A DNA stretch of 64,000 nucleotides from contig NZ_BMCM01000004.1 of NCBI RefSeq assembly GCF_014635185.1, positions 343,048 through 407,047 of the forward strand, given 5' to 3'. The position numbers and the translations under genes were made by a program. Source of the DNA: Microbacterium murale. GTDB taxonomy: Bacteria; Actinomycetota; Actinomycetes; Actinomycetales; Microbacteriaceae. The notes under the pieces were generated by a model. That model was not told the DNA's origin. It worked only from the letters and a program-made list of their open reading frames with translations, and ran no database searches. Below are positions 39,117 to 47,267 of the stretch, in pieces (the stretch's first letter is position 1; every line of letters starts with the position of its first letter).

Positions 39117-40094
39117 ATGGACGACACCGGACCCGAGATCACGGCCGAGCAGTTCCGGACGCAGACCTCTGCCATTCTGACGTCCGTCGGCGAGGTGATC
39201 GACGGGAAGCCGGATGCCGTGCGCAGTGCGCTGGCCTGCCTGCTGGCCGAGGGCCACCTGCTCATCGAAGACGTCCCCGGCGTCGGCAAGACGATGCTCG
39301 CCCGCGCGATCGCCGCGAGCGTCGACGCCACGGTGCGTCGCATCCAGTTCACCCCTGATCTGCTGCCGGGCGATGTCACCGGCGTCTCCGTGTACAACCC
39401 GGTCGACCGCGAGTTCGAGTTCAAGCCGGGTGCAGTGTTCGCGCAGATCGTGATCGCCGACGAGATCAACCGCTCGTCCCCCAAGACCCAGTCCGCTCTT
39501 CTCGAGGCCATGGAGGAGGGGCAGGTCACCGTCGACGGGCGCACGCACCCCCTGCCGGAGCCGTTCCTCGTCGTCGCGACGCAGAACCCCCTCGAGATGG
39601 AGGGCACCTACGCTCTTCCGGAGGCGCAGCGCGACCGGTTCATGATGCGCATCTCGATGGGCTATCCGGATGCCGCGGCAGAGGCCCTCATGCTCCGGCA
39701 GCGCGACAGCGTCAATCCGCTCGCCGCGATCACCCCGGTCGCCGACGCTCGCGCGATCAGGCGACTGATCGGCTTCGCCCGCGCGGTGCATGTCTCCCCC
39801 GCCGTCGAGGAGTACGCCGTCGCTCTCTCGCAGGCCACCCGCACCGATCCGAGCCTGCACCTGGGCGCGAGCCCGCGCGCCACTCTTCAGCTCGTTCGCG
39901 CGGCCAAGGTGTGGGCGGCTCTGGACGGACGCGAGTTCGTGATCCCCGACGATCTCACCGCGCTGCTCGTGCCGGTGTTCGCCCATCGGCTCCTCCCGGC
40001 CCGCGGCGTGCACCGTGCGGGTGCACAGCCCGTTGAGGCCGCGCTCGCTCAGATCGTGGACCGCGTGCGCGTTCCGCTGGCCGCCAGATTCTGA
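39117..40094 (+). CDS. MoxR family AAA+ ATPase
   Basis: A 325-residue MoxR-type chaperone ATPase. Walker A LLIEDVPGVGKTM lies near residue 55, Walker B VIADEINRSSPKTQSALLEA near 115, sensor 1 VVATQNPLEMEGTY near 150, and the C-terminal lid contains HLGASPRATLQLVRAAK. GAGAGG precedes the ATG. It heads a compact operon with a DUF58 protein and a transglutaminase-like membrane protein, the conserved MoxR set proposed to fold or activate secreted or metal-binding complexes. Confidence 0.95.
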   Translation: MDDTGPEITAEQFRTQTSAILTSVGEVIDGKPDAVRSALACLLAEGHLLIEDVPGVGKTMLARAIAASVDATVRRIQFTPDLLPGDVTGVSVYNPVDREFEFKPGAVFAQIVIADEINRSSPKTQSALLEAMEEGQVTVDGRTHPLPEPFLVVATQNPLEMEGTYALPEAQRDRFMMRISMGYPDAAAEALMLRQRDSVNPLAAITPVADARAIRRLIGFARAVHVSPAVEEYAVALSQATRTDPSLHLGASPRATLQLVRAAKVWAALDGREFVIPDDLTALLVPVFAHRLLPARGVHRAGAQPVEAALAQIVDRVRVPLAARF

Positions 40095-40095
40095 C

Positions 40096-41307
40096 GTGAG
40101 TCCGGCCATGCCTCGACGTCGCTTTCTCACGGGCAGGGGTGCAGCCGCGCTCCTGACCGGTCTGCTGTTGGTGATCGCGGCCAATCTGACGGCAGCGCCG
40201 ATCCTGCTCTACGTCGCGATGCTGCTGTTCCTGCTCGTCGTCTTCGCCGTCCTCGTCGTGCACGTCCCCCGGCGCACCGGTCCGGTGAGCAGACGCATCT
40301 CCACCGACCTGCTCACGGTAGGCGAGGTGTCGCAGGTGGCCGTGCGATTCGACATGCGCGCCCTGCGCATCCCGCTCGGCATCTGGCGTGACCAGCTGCC
40401 CCCCGCGGTGTCCGGCGACGCGACAGGCGAGTTCCCCACCGACAACGGCACCAGCATCCGCTATGCGATCACGGGCGTGCGGCGCGGCGTGTGGGCCGTG
40501 GGGCCGCTGTCGCTGCAGACGATCGACCCGTTCGGATTCGCTCAGCGCGTGCAGGAGTTCGGAGACACTCGCACGGTCACCGTGGTCCCCGAGGTCGTGC
40601 CACTGGCTCCGCTCAGCTCGAATTTCGGTGCGGCAGGCGGAACCGCGCACACATCATCCACAAGGCTCGGGCAGGGCAGCGACAACCTGTCTCCCCGGCG
40701 CTATGTCTCGGGCGATTCGATGCGCCGCATCCACTGGCGTGCGACGGCTCACCGCGGCGACCTGATGGTGCGCCAGGAAGAGGAGGAATCCAGTCCTGAT
40801 GCGCTGGTCGTCCTCGATCGCACAGCCAGGCACTGGGACAACCAGCGCGAGCATGCCGACCCCGCGTTCGAGGCCGCCGTCTCCGCGTGCGCATCCGTCG
40901 CCCTTCATCTGGTGCAGGAGGGGTACAGCGTCGACGTGCTCGACTCGGCGGGCGCCGTGCTCGGCAGGCTCCGCGGGCACGAGGATGACCGCGACGGCCT
41001 GCTCGTGGCGCTGGCGCTCACGCGGCCGCAGGGTGAGGGCCGCGACATCATCACGCTCTTCGATGGAACGCCTCCCGGGCCGCTGGTGCTGATCACGGGG
41101 CACCTCGACGAAGAGGATGCTGCGCTGCTGCGCCATGGCGGGGCTGCGGCTCCGATCCTCCTCGCAACCGACCTCGGTCCCGGCGCCGGAGACGCCGCCG
41201 CCCGACTGGGGTGGTCGTCCGCTCCGCTCACGGAGGATGTCGCGGCCGCCTGGGAAGACGCGCTCCCGGCCCGCATGGCGACAGGAGGCGGTCATGTCGC
41301 CCGCTGA
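40096..41307 (+). CDS. DUF58 domain protein
   Basis: A 403-residue protein with two N-terminal hydrophobic segments (about residues 13-55) and the DUF58 core containing SPRRYVSGDSMRRIHWRATA and MVRQEEEESSPDALVVLDR, which begins a von Willebrand A-like fold. A GTG at 40096, two bases after the moxR stop, is chosen; an ATG at 40108 is equally possible. It is the usual partner of MoxR ATPases. The 3' end overlaps the next gene by 14 bases. Confidence 0.9.
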   Translation: MSPAMPRRRFLTGRGAAALLTGLLLVIAANLTAAPILLYVAMLLFLLVVFAVLVVHVPRRTGPVSRRISTDLLTVGEVSQVAVRFDMRALRIPLGIWRDQLPPAVSGDATGEFPTDNGTSIRYAITGVRRGVWAVGPLSLQTIDPFGFAQRVQEFGDTRTVTVVPEVVPLAPLSSNFGAAGGTAHTSSTRLGQGSDNLSPRRYVSGDSMRRIHWRATAHRGDLMVRQEEEESSPDALVVLDRTARHWDNQREHADPAFEAAVSACASVALHLVQEGYSVDVLDSAGAVLGRLRGHEDDRDGLLVALALTRPQGEGRDIITLFDGTPPGPLVLITGHLDEEDAALLRHGGAAAPILLATDLGPGAGDAAARLGWSSAPLTEDVAAAWEDALPARMATGGGHVAR

Positions 41308-43528
41308 GCCGCCTCACGCACCGTGGGCCGAGGAGGCCGCTGCCGCTTACCGGCAGACCCGCACGCTGGCGATCGCCCTGCTCACAGCCTGCGCGGGGTT
41401 CGTCGCGCTGTGGCCGTACTCGTCGGTCATCGCGGCGGGCCCGTGGTCGCTCGTGAGCATCACCGTCATCGTCCTCATCGCCGCCACCGGCGCTCTGGTG
41501 CGTAACGTGGGCGCACGCCGCCGCGCGCGCGATGCCTGGGCCCTGCTCGCACAGCTGGTCGTCGCAGTGTGCGCGCTCACCTTGATGCTGGTCCCGCAGG
41601 GAGCCCTGCTCGGCATCATCCCGACCGGTTCGACCCTGCAGTCCCTGCCGCCACTGGCCGCCCAGGCATTCGAGCAGGTGCAGTTCGGCACCGCTCCGCT
41701 GAACGACACGCTGGCCATTCGCGCCATGCTCGCCGCGGGGTTCGCCGTCATCACGATCATCATCGACCACCTGATCGCTCAGCGGCTCACTCTGCTCGCG
41801 GCGGTCCTCGTCACCGCGGTCGGCGTGGCGCCGATGATCATCTCATTCGACGATGCCAACGTCCCGTGGTTCGTGGTGCTCGCGATCCTGACTCTCTTCC
41901 TGCTGCGTCACAGCGCTCGTCACGACGCCCGGAGGCCGCGGCGAGCATCGGTCGGGGTCGCTCTCGGCGTCGGCGCCGCGGCGATCACCGGCGCACTCAT
42001 CATCGCTCCCGTGCTGCCGGTCTCTGCGAGCTGGGTGGGCACGGGGACGGCCGTCGCGCTGAATCCGTCGCTGCGGCTGGGAGACGACCTGCGCCGGCCG
42101 GCACCCACCGACGTCATCACGTTGGCTACCACGGCGGCGACGGCACCGTACCTGCGGATCGCCACCCTGTCCGGGTTCGACGGACGCGTCTGGCATGCGG
42201 ATGAGGACGACACGCAGCCGCTGTCCGACGGCTTCGGAGACGGGGAGTGGGCAGAAGACGTCGCCACCACGGAACGGCGCACCTCGATCCGCGTCGTCGG
42301 CATCTCGAGTTCCTGGTTGCCGGTGCCGTATCCGGCGACGAAGGTCGCCGGCACCTCCTCCGGCTGGGAGATCATGCCCGGCAACCGCACCGTGGTCTCC
42401 GAGACGCGGAATGCGGCGGGCGAGGACTACACCGTGACGGCCGCCACTGTGCAGCCGACTCTCGAGCAGATCCGCGCATCCGCCGCCATCCGCGGCAACG
42501 AGGATCCGCAGGTCCCGGAAGACCTTCCGTCGGTGATCGCCGAGAGCGCCCGCGAGGTGACAGCGGGTGCCGAGACCGACTACGACCGCATGATCGCGCT
42601 CCAGGCGTGGTTCCGCTCGGAGTTCTCTTACTCGCTGGACGCCCCGGTTGACGGCGGCTTCGACGGCACGGGTGCGGACGCGGTCGCAGAGTTCCTCGAT
42701 GTGCGCTCGGGATACTGCATCCACTTCGCCGGCGCGTTCGCATTGATGGCGCAGACTCTCGATCTTCCGGTGCGGATCGTGGTCGGCTACCTTCCTGGGC
42801 GTCTGACCGACGAGAAGCGCGGCGACGAGTTCGTGTACGTCGTCAGCAGCGATCAGTTGCACGCCTGGCCGGAAGTGCGTTTCGAGGGCATCGGCTGGGT
42901 GCCCTTCGAGCCGACCGCATCGCTCGGCGTGCCGACCGGGTTCCAGCCGGCTTCGGTGGAGGGCGGCCCGGTCACGGGACCTGCGACACCAGCGCCGAGC
43001 GCGGCACCCTCGACGACACCGACGAGCGGTCCTGAGCTCGACGACGAAACGGACGACCCTTCTGCCGCGGGCGGCGACGCGCTTCAGCGACTCGATCCCA
43101 TGCCGGTCATGCTCGTGATCGGCGGTGCACTGCTGGTGCTGCTGCTTCCGGCGCTGATCCGTCTGTTCGTGCGGATGTGGCGCCGCTCACGCGCCCGAGA
43201 CGGCGACGCCGTCATCGCGTGGCGTGAACTGCGTGCCACCCTGACCGATCTGGGTCTGCCGGTCTCGGATGCCGACTCTCCCAGGGCACGGGGCGCCGAT
43301 CTTATCGACCGCGGCGCCGACGCCAGGGCTGTGCACACCCTGGTGGATGCTGTGGAGCGCGCCAGCTACGCCAGGGAGAAGCTCGACGCAGGCGATCTCG
43401 CGCCCGCACTCGTCCGTGTGAGCGCAGATCTGCACCGTCATGTCGACGCGCGTGTGCGCGTCACTGCACTGCTATTGCCGCGCTCGCTGTTCGCCGTCGA
43501 CAGCTCGCGTCGGCCGGTGTTCTCCTGA
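41294..43528 (+). CDS. TgpA-like transglutaminase-domain membrane protein
   Basis: A 744-residue protein. Six to seven membrane helices fill the first ~220 residues. The transglutaminase core has the catalytic Cys in VRSGYCIHFAGAFALMAQTL near residue 475, the His in SDQLHAWPEVRF and an Asp/Glu partner in GWVPFEPTAS. A Pro/Thr/Ser linker, another membrane helix (VMLVIGGALLVLLLPALI) and a cytoplasmic DUF4129-like tail follow. AGGAGG lies 5 bases before the ATG. It completes the MoxR-DUF58-transglutaminase operon and probably modifies or cleaves extracytoplasmic polypeptides. Its stop abuts the convergent trhO stop with no bases between. Confidence 0.93.
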   Translation: MSPAEPPHAPWAEEAAAAYRQTRTLAIALLTACAGFVALWPYSSVIAAGPWSLVSITVIVLIAATGALVRNVGARRRARDAWALLAQLVVAVCALTLMLVPQGALLGIIPTGSTLQSLPPLAAQAFEQVQFGTAPLNDTLAIRAMLAAGFAVITIIIDHLIAQRLTLLAAVLVTAVGVAPMIISFDDANVPWFVVLAILTLFLLRHSARHDARRPRRASVGVALGVGAAAITGALIIAPVLPVSASWVGTGTAVALNPSLRLGDDLRRPAPTDVITLATTAATAPYLRIATLSGFDGRVWHADEDDTQPLSDGFGDGEWAEDVATTERRTSIRVVGISSSWLPVPYPATKVAGTSSGWEIMPGNRTVVSETRNAAGEDYTVTAATVQPTLEQIRASAAIRGNEDPQVPEDLPSVIAESAREVTAGAETDYDRMIALQAWFRSEFSYSLDAPVDGGFDGTGADAVAEFLDVRSGYCIHFAGAFALMAQTLDLPVRIVVGYLPGRLTDEKRGDEFVYVVSSDQLHAWPEVRFEGIGWVPFEPTASLGVPTGFQPASVEGGPVTGPATPAPSAAPSTTPTSGPELDDETDDPSAAGGDALQRLDPMPVMLVIGGALLVLLLPALIRLFVRMWRRSRARDGDAVIAWRELRATLTDLGLPVSDADSPRARGADLIDRGADARAVHTLVDAVERASYAREKLDAGDLAPALVRVSADLHRHVDARVRVTALLLPRSLFAVDSSRRPVFS

Positions 43529-44425
43529 TCAGGCGGGGCCGGTCGCGTGCTCATCGCACGGCACCGCGTCGCAGCTCTCGCACACGACGAACTGGCGACG
43601 GCACGCGGCATCCGGGCAGTTCGCGGTGCGCTTGGTCTGCGCACCGCACCCGGCGCACGTGCCGATGACGGCGGTGTGGTCGCTGAAGTCCACCGATCCT
43701 CGCTTGTCGAACACGTAGAGCGAGCCGTCCCACAGGCCGTCGTCACCGAAGCGCTCCCCGTAGCGGACGATGCCGCCCTCGAGCTGGTACACCTCGCCGA
43801 ATCCGCGCGCCGTCATGAGACTCGACAGCACCTCGCATCGGATGCCGCCGGTGCAGTAGGTGACGACGGGCTTGCCCTTGAGATCATCGTACGCTCCGGA
43901 GTCGAGCAGCTCGACGAAGTCGCGGGTCGTCTCGGTGTCAGGCACGATCGCACCGCGGAAACGGCCGATCTCGGCCTCGAGCGCGTTGCGGCCGTCGAAG
44001 AACACGACGTCGTCGCGTGCCTGCACGAGGTCGTGAAGCGCATCCGGGCTCAGGCGTGCGCCGCCACCGACGACTCCGTGCTCATCGACCCGCAGCTCCC
44101 CCGGCGCACCGAAGGAGACGATCTCGTCGCGCACCTTGACGCTGAGCTTGGGGAAGTCGACACTGAGGCCGTCAACATCGAGCCCCGTCCCCTCGCTCCA
44201 TTTGATGTCGACATCCTTGAACGCCGGGTAGGAGCGGAACGAGCGCACCCACTTCTTCAGTGCCGGAAGGTCACCGCCGAGGGTTCCGTTGACGCCGTCC
44301 TTCGAGATGATCAGCCGGCCGCGCAGCCCGAGGGCCTCGCCGAGGTCGCGCTGCCACAGGCGGATCGCCTCGGGGTCGGCGAGCGGCGCGAACGCATAGA
44401 AGAGGACGATCTTGGGTGTGGCCAC
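43529..44425 (-). CDS. trhO: tRNA uridine(34) hydroxylase (rhodanese-like)
   Basis: TrhO/YceA hydroxylates U34 of tRNAs on the way to cmo5U or mcmo5U-type modifications. The 298-residue protein has the N-terminal acylphosphatase-like part ([24 protein letters not shown]), the rhodanese domain with active-site [11 protein letters not shown], and a cysteine-rich end ([25 protein letters not shown]) that may bind zinc. The GTG start is preceded at six bases by TAAAAT, the best-matching -10 of the leaderless group. Confidence 0.94.
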   Translation of the reverse strand: MATPKIVLFYAFAPLADPEAIRLWQRDLGEALGLRGRLIISKDGVNGTLGGDLPALKKWVRSFRSYPAFKDVDIKWSEGTGLDVDGLSVDFPKLSVKVRDEIVSFGAPGELRVDEHGVVGGGARLSPDALHDLVQARDDVVFFDGRNALEAEIGRFRGAIVPDTETTRDFVELLDSGAYDDLKGKPVVTYCTGGIRCEVLSSLMTARGFGEVYQLEGGIVRYGERFGDDGLWDGSLYVFDKRGSVDFSDHTAVIGTCAGCGAQTKRTANCPDAACRRQFVVCESCDAVPCDEHATGPA

Positions 44426-44437
44426 CCTGCGATTTTA
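44426..44437 (-). promoter_or_regulatory. Leaderless-type -10 (TAAAAT, 6 nt before trhO GTG)
   Basis: TAAAAT at 44437-44432 stands out in a GC-rich context and lies exactly six bases before the start. Confidence 0.65.
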
Positions 44438-45736
44438 CGCGGGCCGCGATCTGCGGCGCCTGCGCGCCCATGCCCCTGCGGTCTCACTCGACAGGCACAG
44501 CAGCGTGATGGCCTGAACGGATGCCGTGAGCAGTGTCCAATCCAGCCCGAGCACGGCGCTGCCGTCCAGGTAGTCGATGGCCATGAAGACGATCTGGAGT
44601 GTGATCAGCACCATCAGCACCGCGCGCGATCTGCGGCCGCCGCGCAGGACGAGCCAGGCCATGATGAGCTGCCAGATCATGAAGGACGCGAACAGCGCGA
44701 CGACGATGACGATCAGCACGCGTTCGTCTGATTCGGCGTCGACGAGCAGCTGCCAGAACGTCGCGTCGGTGACGACATCGACCAGTTGGATGACAGTGAC
44801 GAGCGCGATGAGTGTCACTGCGGTGATCACCGGCAGCGGAGCTCGAGCGATCTGACGTGCGGTACTCGGATCGGGTTGCACCACGGCGACGGGCTCGGGC
44901 GGCACTGTGCGCGAGACGTCGACGATCGGGAGGTTCCCGTCGGTCACGAACCGGTCGCCTCCGCCGTTGCGCGAGTGGTAACCGGTGGTGAAATCGCGGA
45001 GCAGGCGCACACGGACGGCACTGTCCGCGGTCTGCGCCGTCGTGACCACATGGTCGCGTTCCACATCGGTGTTCTGGTCGATACGATGCGTGACCTGCAG
45101 CGTGAACAGCGACAGGCCGACGTCGGTGTCGTAGGTCGCCGCGCCCAGCCAATCGGCATGGGCACCGCCGGGCAGCAGCCACCCGGGCGGGCTGTGCCAG
45201 AAACGCACGTGGTGACGCTGCTTCGGATTGCCCTCCACCTCCTGCTGATACGCGACGTCGTGGCGCCTGCCGAACAGCATGAGCGGTGACACCGGCGCGG
45301 TCGAGTAACTGCGCCGGGTGAGGGTCGACACGATGATCCGCCACGTCGACAGGGCGGTGATCTCATCCGCCCGATGCCATCCGGCCGTGGTCATGACGTG
45401 GTCGAGCTGAGCCCCGGAGCCGTCCACTCCGAGGTTCACCGGATCACCGAGCAGCCCGTCGGCCGTTCGGGTGCGCCCGAAGAAGTAGTCGGGCACGTAG
45501 AGGTCGGAGAGCATCCTGTGCAGCCGAGGAAGCACCAGATACGCGGTGATCGCCCAGATCGGGATGAACCAGACCAGCGCCCACGGTGTGCGCACGCCCT
45601 GGATCGCGATGATCGCCGCGAGCCAGACCGCTGCCGCCGTTCCCACGAGGAATGTCGACCGATCGAACACGGTCGCCGGCGGCAGCGGCTGCTGCATCTG
45701 CAGCATCCATCGCCGGCGGTTCGGAAGCTCGTTCAC
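44435..45736 (-). CDS. LssY C-terminal domain membrane protein
   Basis: A 433-residue protein with two N-terminal helices (residues 28-65), a soluble central region and three to four C-terminal helices. The centre (LMLFGRRHDVAYQQ, RHHVRFWHSPPGW, HADWLGAATYDTDVGLS, THRIDQNTDVERDHVV) matches the LssY C-terminal domain, usually fused to DedA or PAP2 proteins. Here the domain is flanked by its own membrane helices and no DedA part is present. The function is unknown, possibly lipid-related; a PAP2 gene lies 1 kb upstream. It starts with GTG after AGGGGAA. Confidence 0.78.
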   Translation of the reverse strand: MNELPNRRRWMLQMQQPLPPATVFDRSTFLVGTAAAVWLAAIIAIQGVRTPWALVWFIPIWAITAYLVLPRLHRMLSDLYVPDYFFGRTRTADGLLGDPVNLGVDGSGAQLDHVMTTAGWHRADEITALSTWRIIVSTLTRRSYSTAPVSPLMLFGRRHDVAYQQEVEGNPKQRHHVRFWHSPPGWLLPGGAHADWLGAATYDTDVGLSLFTLQVTHRIDQNTDVERDHVVTTAQTADSAVRVRLLRDFTTGYHSRNGGGDRFVTDGNLPIVDVSRTVPPEPVAVVQPDPSTARQIARAPLPVITAVTLIALVTVIQLVDVVTDATFWQLLVDAESDERVLIVIVVALFASFMIWQLIMAWLVLRGGRRSRAVLMVLITLQIVFMAIDYLDGSAVLGLDWTLLTASVQAITLLCLSSETAGAWARRRRRSRPA

Positions 45737-45822
45737 CCGTTCCCCCTGTGCGAGTCGGCATCGGTGTCTCCCTCACCTTATGGCGCCGAGGGCGGCTGGC
45801 GCAGGCGGCTTCGGCGATCGGA

Positions 45823-45828
45823 TAGACT
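45823..45828 (+). promoter_or_regulatory. -10 element of tRNA-Ser (TAGACT)
   Basis: TAGACT lies 16 bases before the mature tRNA 5' end and is the same hexamer found before tRNA-Pro and the candidate ffs. Confidence 0.55.
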
Positions 45829-45844
45829 GTTCAGGTTGTTCCCT

Positions 45845-45932
45845 GGTGACGTGTCCGAGCGGCCGAAGGAGCACGCTTGGAAAGCGTGTGTTGTGCAAGC
45901 AACCGCGGGTTCGAATCCCGCCGTCACCGCCA
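45845..45932 (+). tRNA. tRNA-Ser (anticodon GGA)
   Basis: An 88-base class II tRNA. The acceptor stem GGTGACG pairs with CGTCACC; the anticodon arm is CACGC-TTGGAAA-GCGTG with anticodon GGA; a long variable arm (TGTTGTGCAAGCAACCG) and the T arm CGGGTTCGAATCCCG follow. The discriminator is G and CCA is encoded. Confidence 0.97.
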
Positions 45933-45974
45933 AACGACTGAAGGGCTCCGCGCCAGCGGGGCCCTTCAGTCGTT
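45933..45974. terminator. Terminator between tRNA-Ser and GNAT gene
   Basis: A perfect 14-bp outer stem (AACGACTGAAGGGC and complement) encloses an inner CCGC/GCGG pairing. It begins right after the tRNA CCA and ends at the stop of the convergent gene, so it may serve both strands. Confidence 0.88.
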
Positions 45975-46576
45975 CACACCGCGAACCGCTCCCCGTAGCT
46001 GCGCCCGCCGTCTTCCGACGGCAGCCGCTCCATCCCGAGTCGCTCATAGAAAGCGGCCGCACCCGTGTTCTCTGGGTTCATGCCCAGGTGCAGCCCCTTC
46101 ACGCCGCGACGGCGCAGCTCGGCGAAGAGCGTCTCGATGAGCCGACGCCCGAGTCCCTGCCCCTGGGTCTCCGGCAGCAGATCGATGTGCAGATGCGCCG
46201 GGTACTGCGCCGTGTTCGGATTCTGCCCCGGACCCCGCCGATACCCGTACTCGATCATCTTCTCCTCAGGACTCTCCGCATGGACCGGCCGGGGGAAGCG
46301 TCCTGCGAACTGCGGCCACCACTCGTCGCGGAACCATCGCTCGAATGCGTCGGTGTCGTCCGTGGCGACGATGTAGCCGATCGCTCGGCCGTCATCGGCC
46401 TCGACGATCCAGCACAGGTCAGGATGCCGTTCGACATACGGCACCGCGAACAGCAGCCCCCAGAGGTCGTCGTCGCTGAAGATCCCGGTCGCGTCGGCGC
46501 CGGCATCCGCGGTCTTCAGGCAGATCTCGAACATCGCCGGGCGATCCTCGGTGCGGTACGGACGGATGCTTGTCAC
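45974..46576 (-). CDS. GNAT family N-acetyltransferase
   Basis: A 200-residue acetyltransferase. The fold begins SIRPYRTEDRPAMFEICLKT, the acetyl-CoA-binding motif A is LLPETQGQGLGRRLIETLF (QGQGLG matches Q/RxxGxG), and GMNPENTGAAAFYERLG is motif B. HLHIDLLPE just before motif A resembles hyaluronidase/NAG-acetylating GNATs. The GTG start at 46576 has GAGGAG 6-8 bases upstream; the longer frame lacks conservation. The substrate is unknown. Confidence 0.9.
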   Translation of the reverse strand: MTSIRPYRTEDRPAMFEICLKTADAGADATGIFSDDDLWGLLFAVPYVERHPDLCWIVEADDGRAIGYIVATDDTDAFERWFRDEWWPQFAGRFPRPVHAESPEEKMIEYGYRRGPGQNPNTAQYPAHLHIDLLPETQGQGLGRRLIETLFAELRRRGVKGLHLGMNPENTGAAAFYERLGMERLPSEDGGRSYGERFAV

Positions 46577-46589
46577 TGACTGCTCCTCA

Positions 46590-47234
46590 TCATGGCTCCA
46601 CCGTATGTGCCGCGTCTGCCGCGATGCGCGGCCGACGCACCCACGCCAGCATGATCGCACCCACGATCAGCACGGTGCCGACACCGACCAGCATCCCGCC
46701 GATCGTGTCTGTCAGCCAGTGCACTGACAGCAGCGTGCGGGAGAAGGCCATCGTGAGGATCCAGAGCACACCGAGCAGTATCACCCACAGGCGCGGAACC
46801 AGCAGTACGGCGATCGCCGCGATCGTCGCGGCGTTCGCCGTATGCCCTGAGGGGAATGAACCGTAATCGGAGAGCACGAGCATCCCTTCGGGCCTGGAGC
46901 GGCCGAAAAGCAGCTTGAGCAGTTGCACCACCGCGACGCTGGCCAGCAACGACACCGCCACGAAGATCGCGGCCCGCCATCGCCGCGTGAGAAAGAGCGC
47001 TGCCAGGACCGCGAGCGGAACCAGATAGGTCGCGACCCAGCCGCCTCCCACGACGTTCATGACCTCTCCGAACCCCACCATCGCAGGGCTCTGGATGCCG
47101 ACCATGAGCTGGTTCCAGCCGCTGTCGATCGTCGAGGGAACGTCAGGGCCCGGTGCGGTGATGGCCGCGCCGAGCGCCAACGCGGCAAGCAGAGAACCGA
47201 TTCCCCACCAGAGCAGTGCCGGTCGTCGAGTCAT
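46590..47234 (-). CDS. PAP2 superfamily phosphatase
   Basis: A 214-residue membrane protein with about six helices and all three phosphatase motifs: KLLFGRSRPEG (KxxxxxxRP), YGSFPSGHTAN (PSGH) and SRTLLSVHWLTDTIGG (SRxxxxxHxxxD). It probably dephosphorylates a lipid phosphate or undecaprenyl pyrophosphate on the outer face of the membrane. The ATG at 47234 is used, with GGTGAG about 9 bases upstream; an ATG six codons earlier is possible. It lies 13 bases before the GNAT start and may be co-transcribed. Confidence 0.9.
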   Translation of the reverse strand: MTRRPALLWWGIGSLLAALALGAAITAPGPDVPSTIDSGWNQLMVGIQSPAMVGFGEVMNVVGGGWVATYLVPLAVLAALFLTRRWRAAIFVAVSLLASVAVVQLLKLLFGRSRPEGMLVLSDYGSFPSGHTANAATIAAIAVLLVPRLWVILLGVLWILTMAFSRTLLSVHWLTDTIGGMLVGVGTVLIVGAIMLAWVRRPRIAADAAHTVEP

Positions 47235-47267
47235 CCGCCCATTCTCACCCACTCGAAGTCCTGGCGG

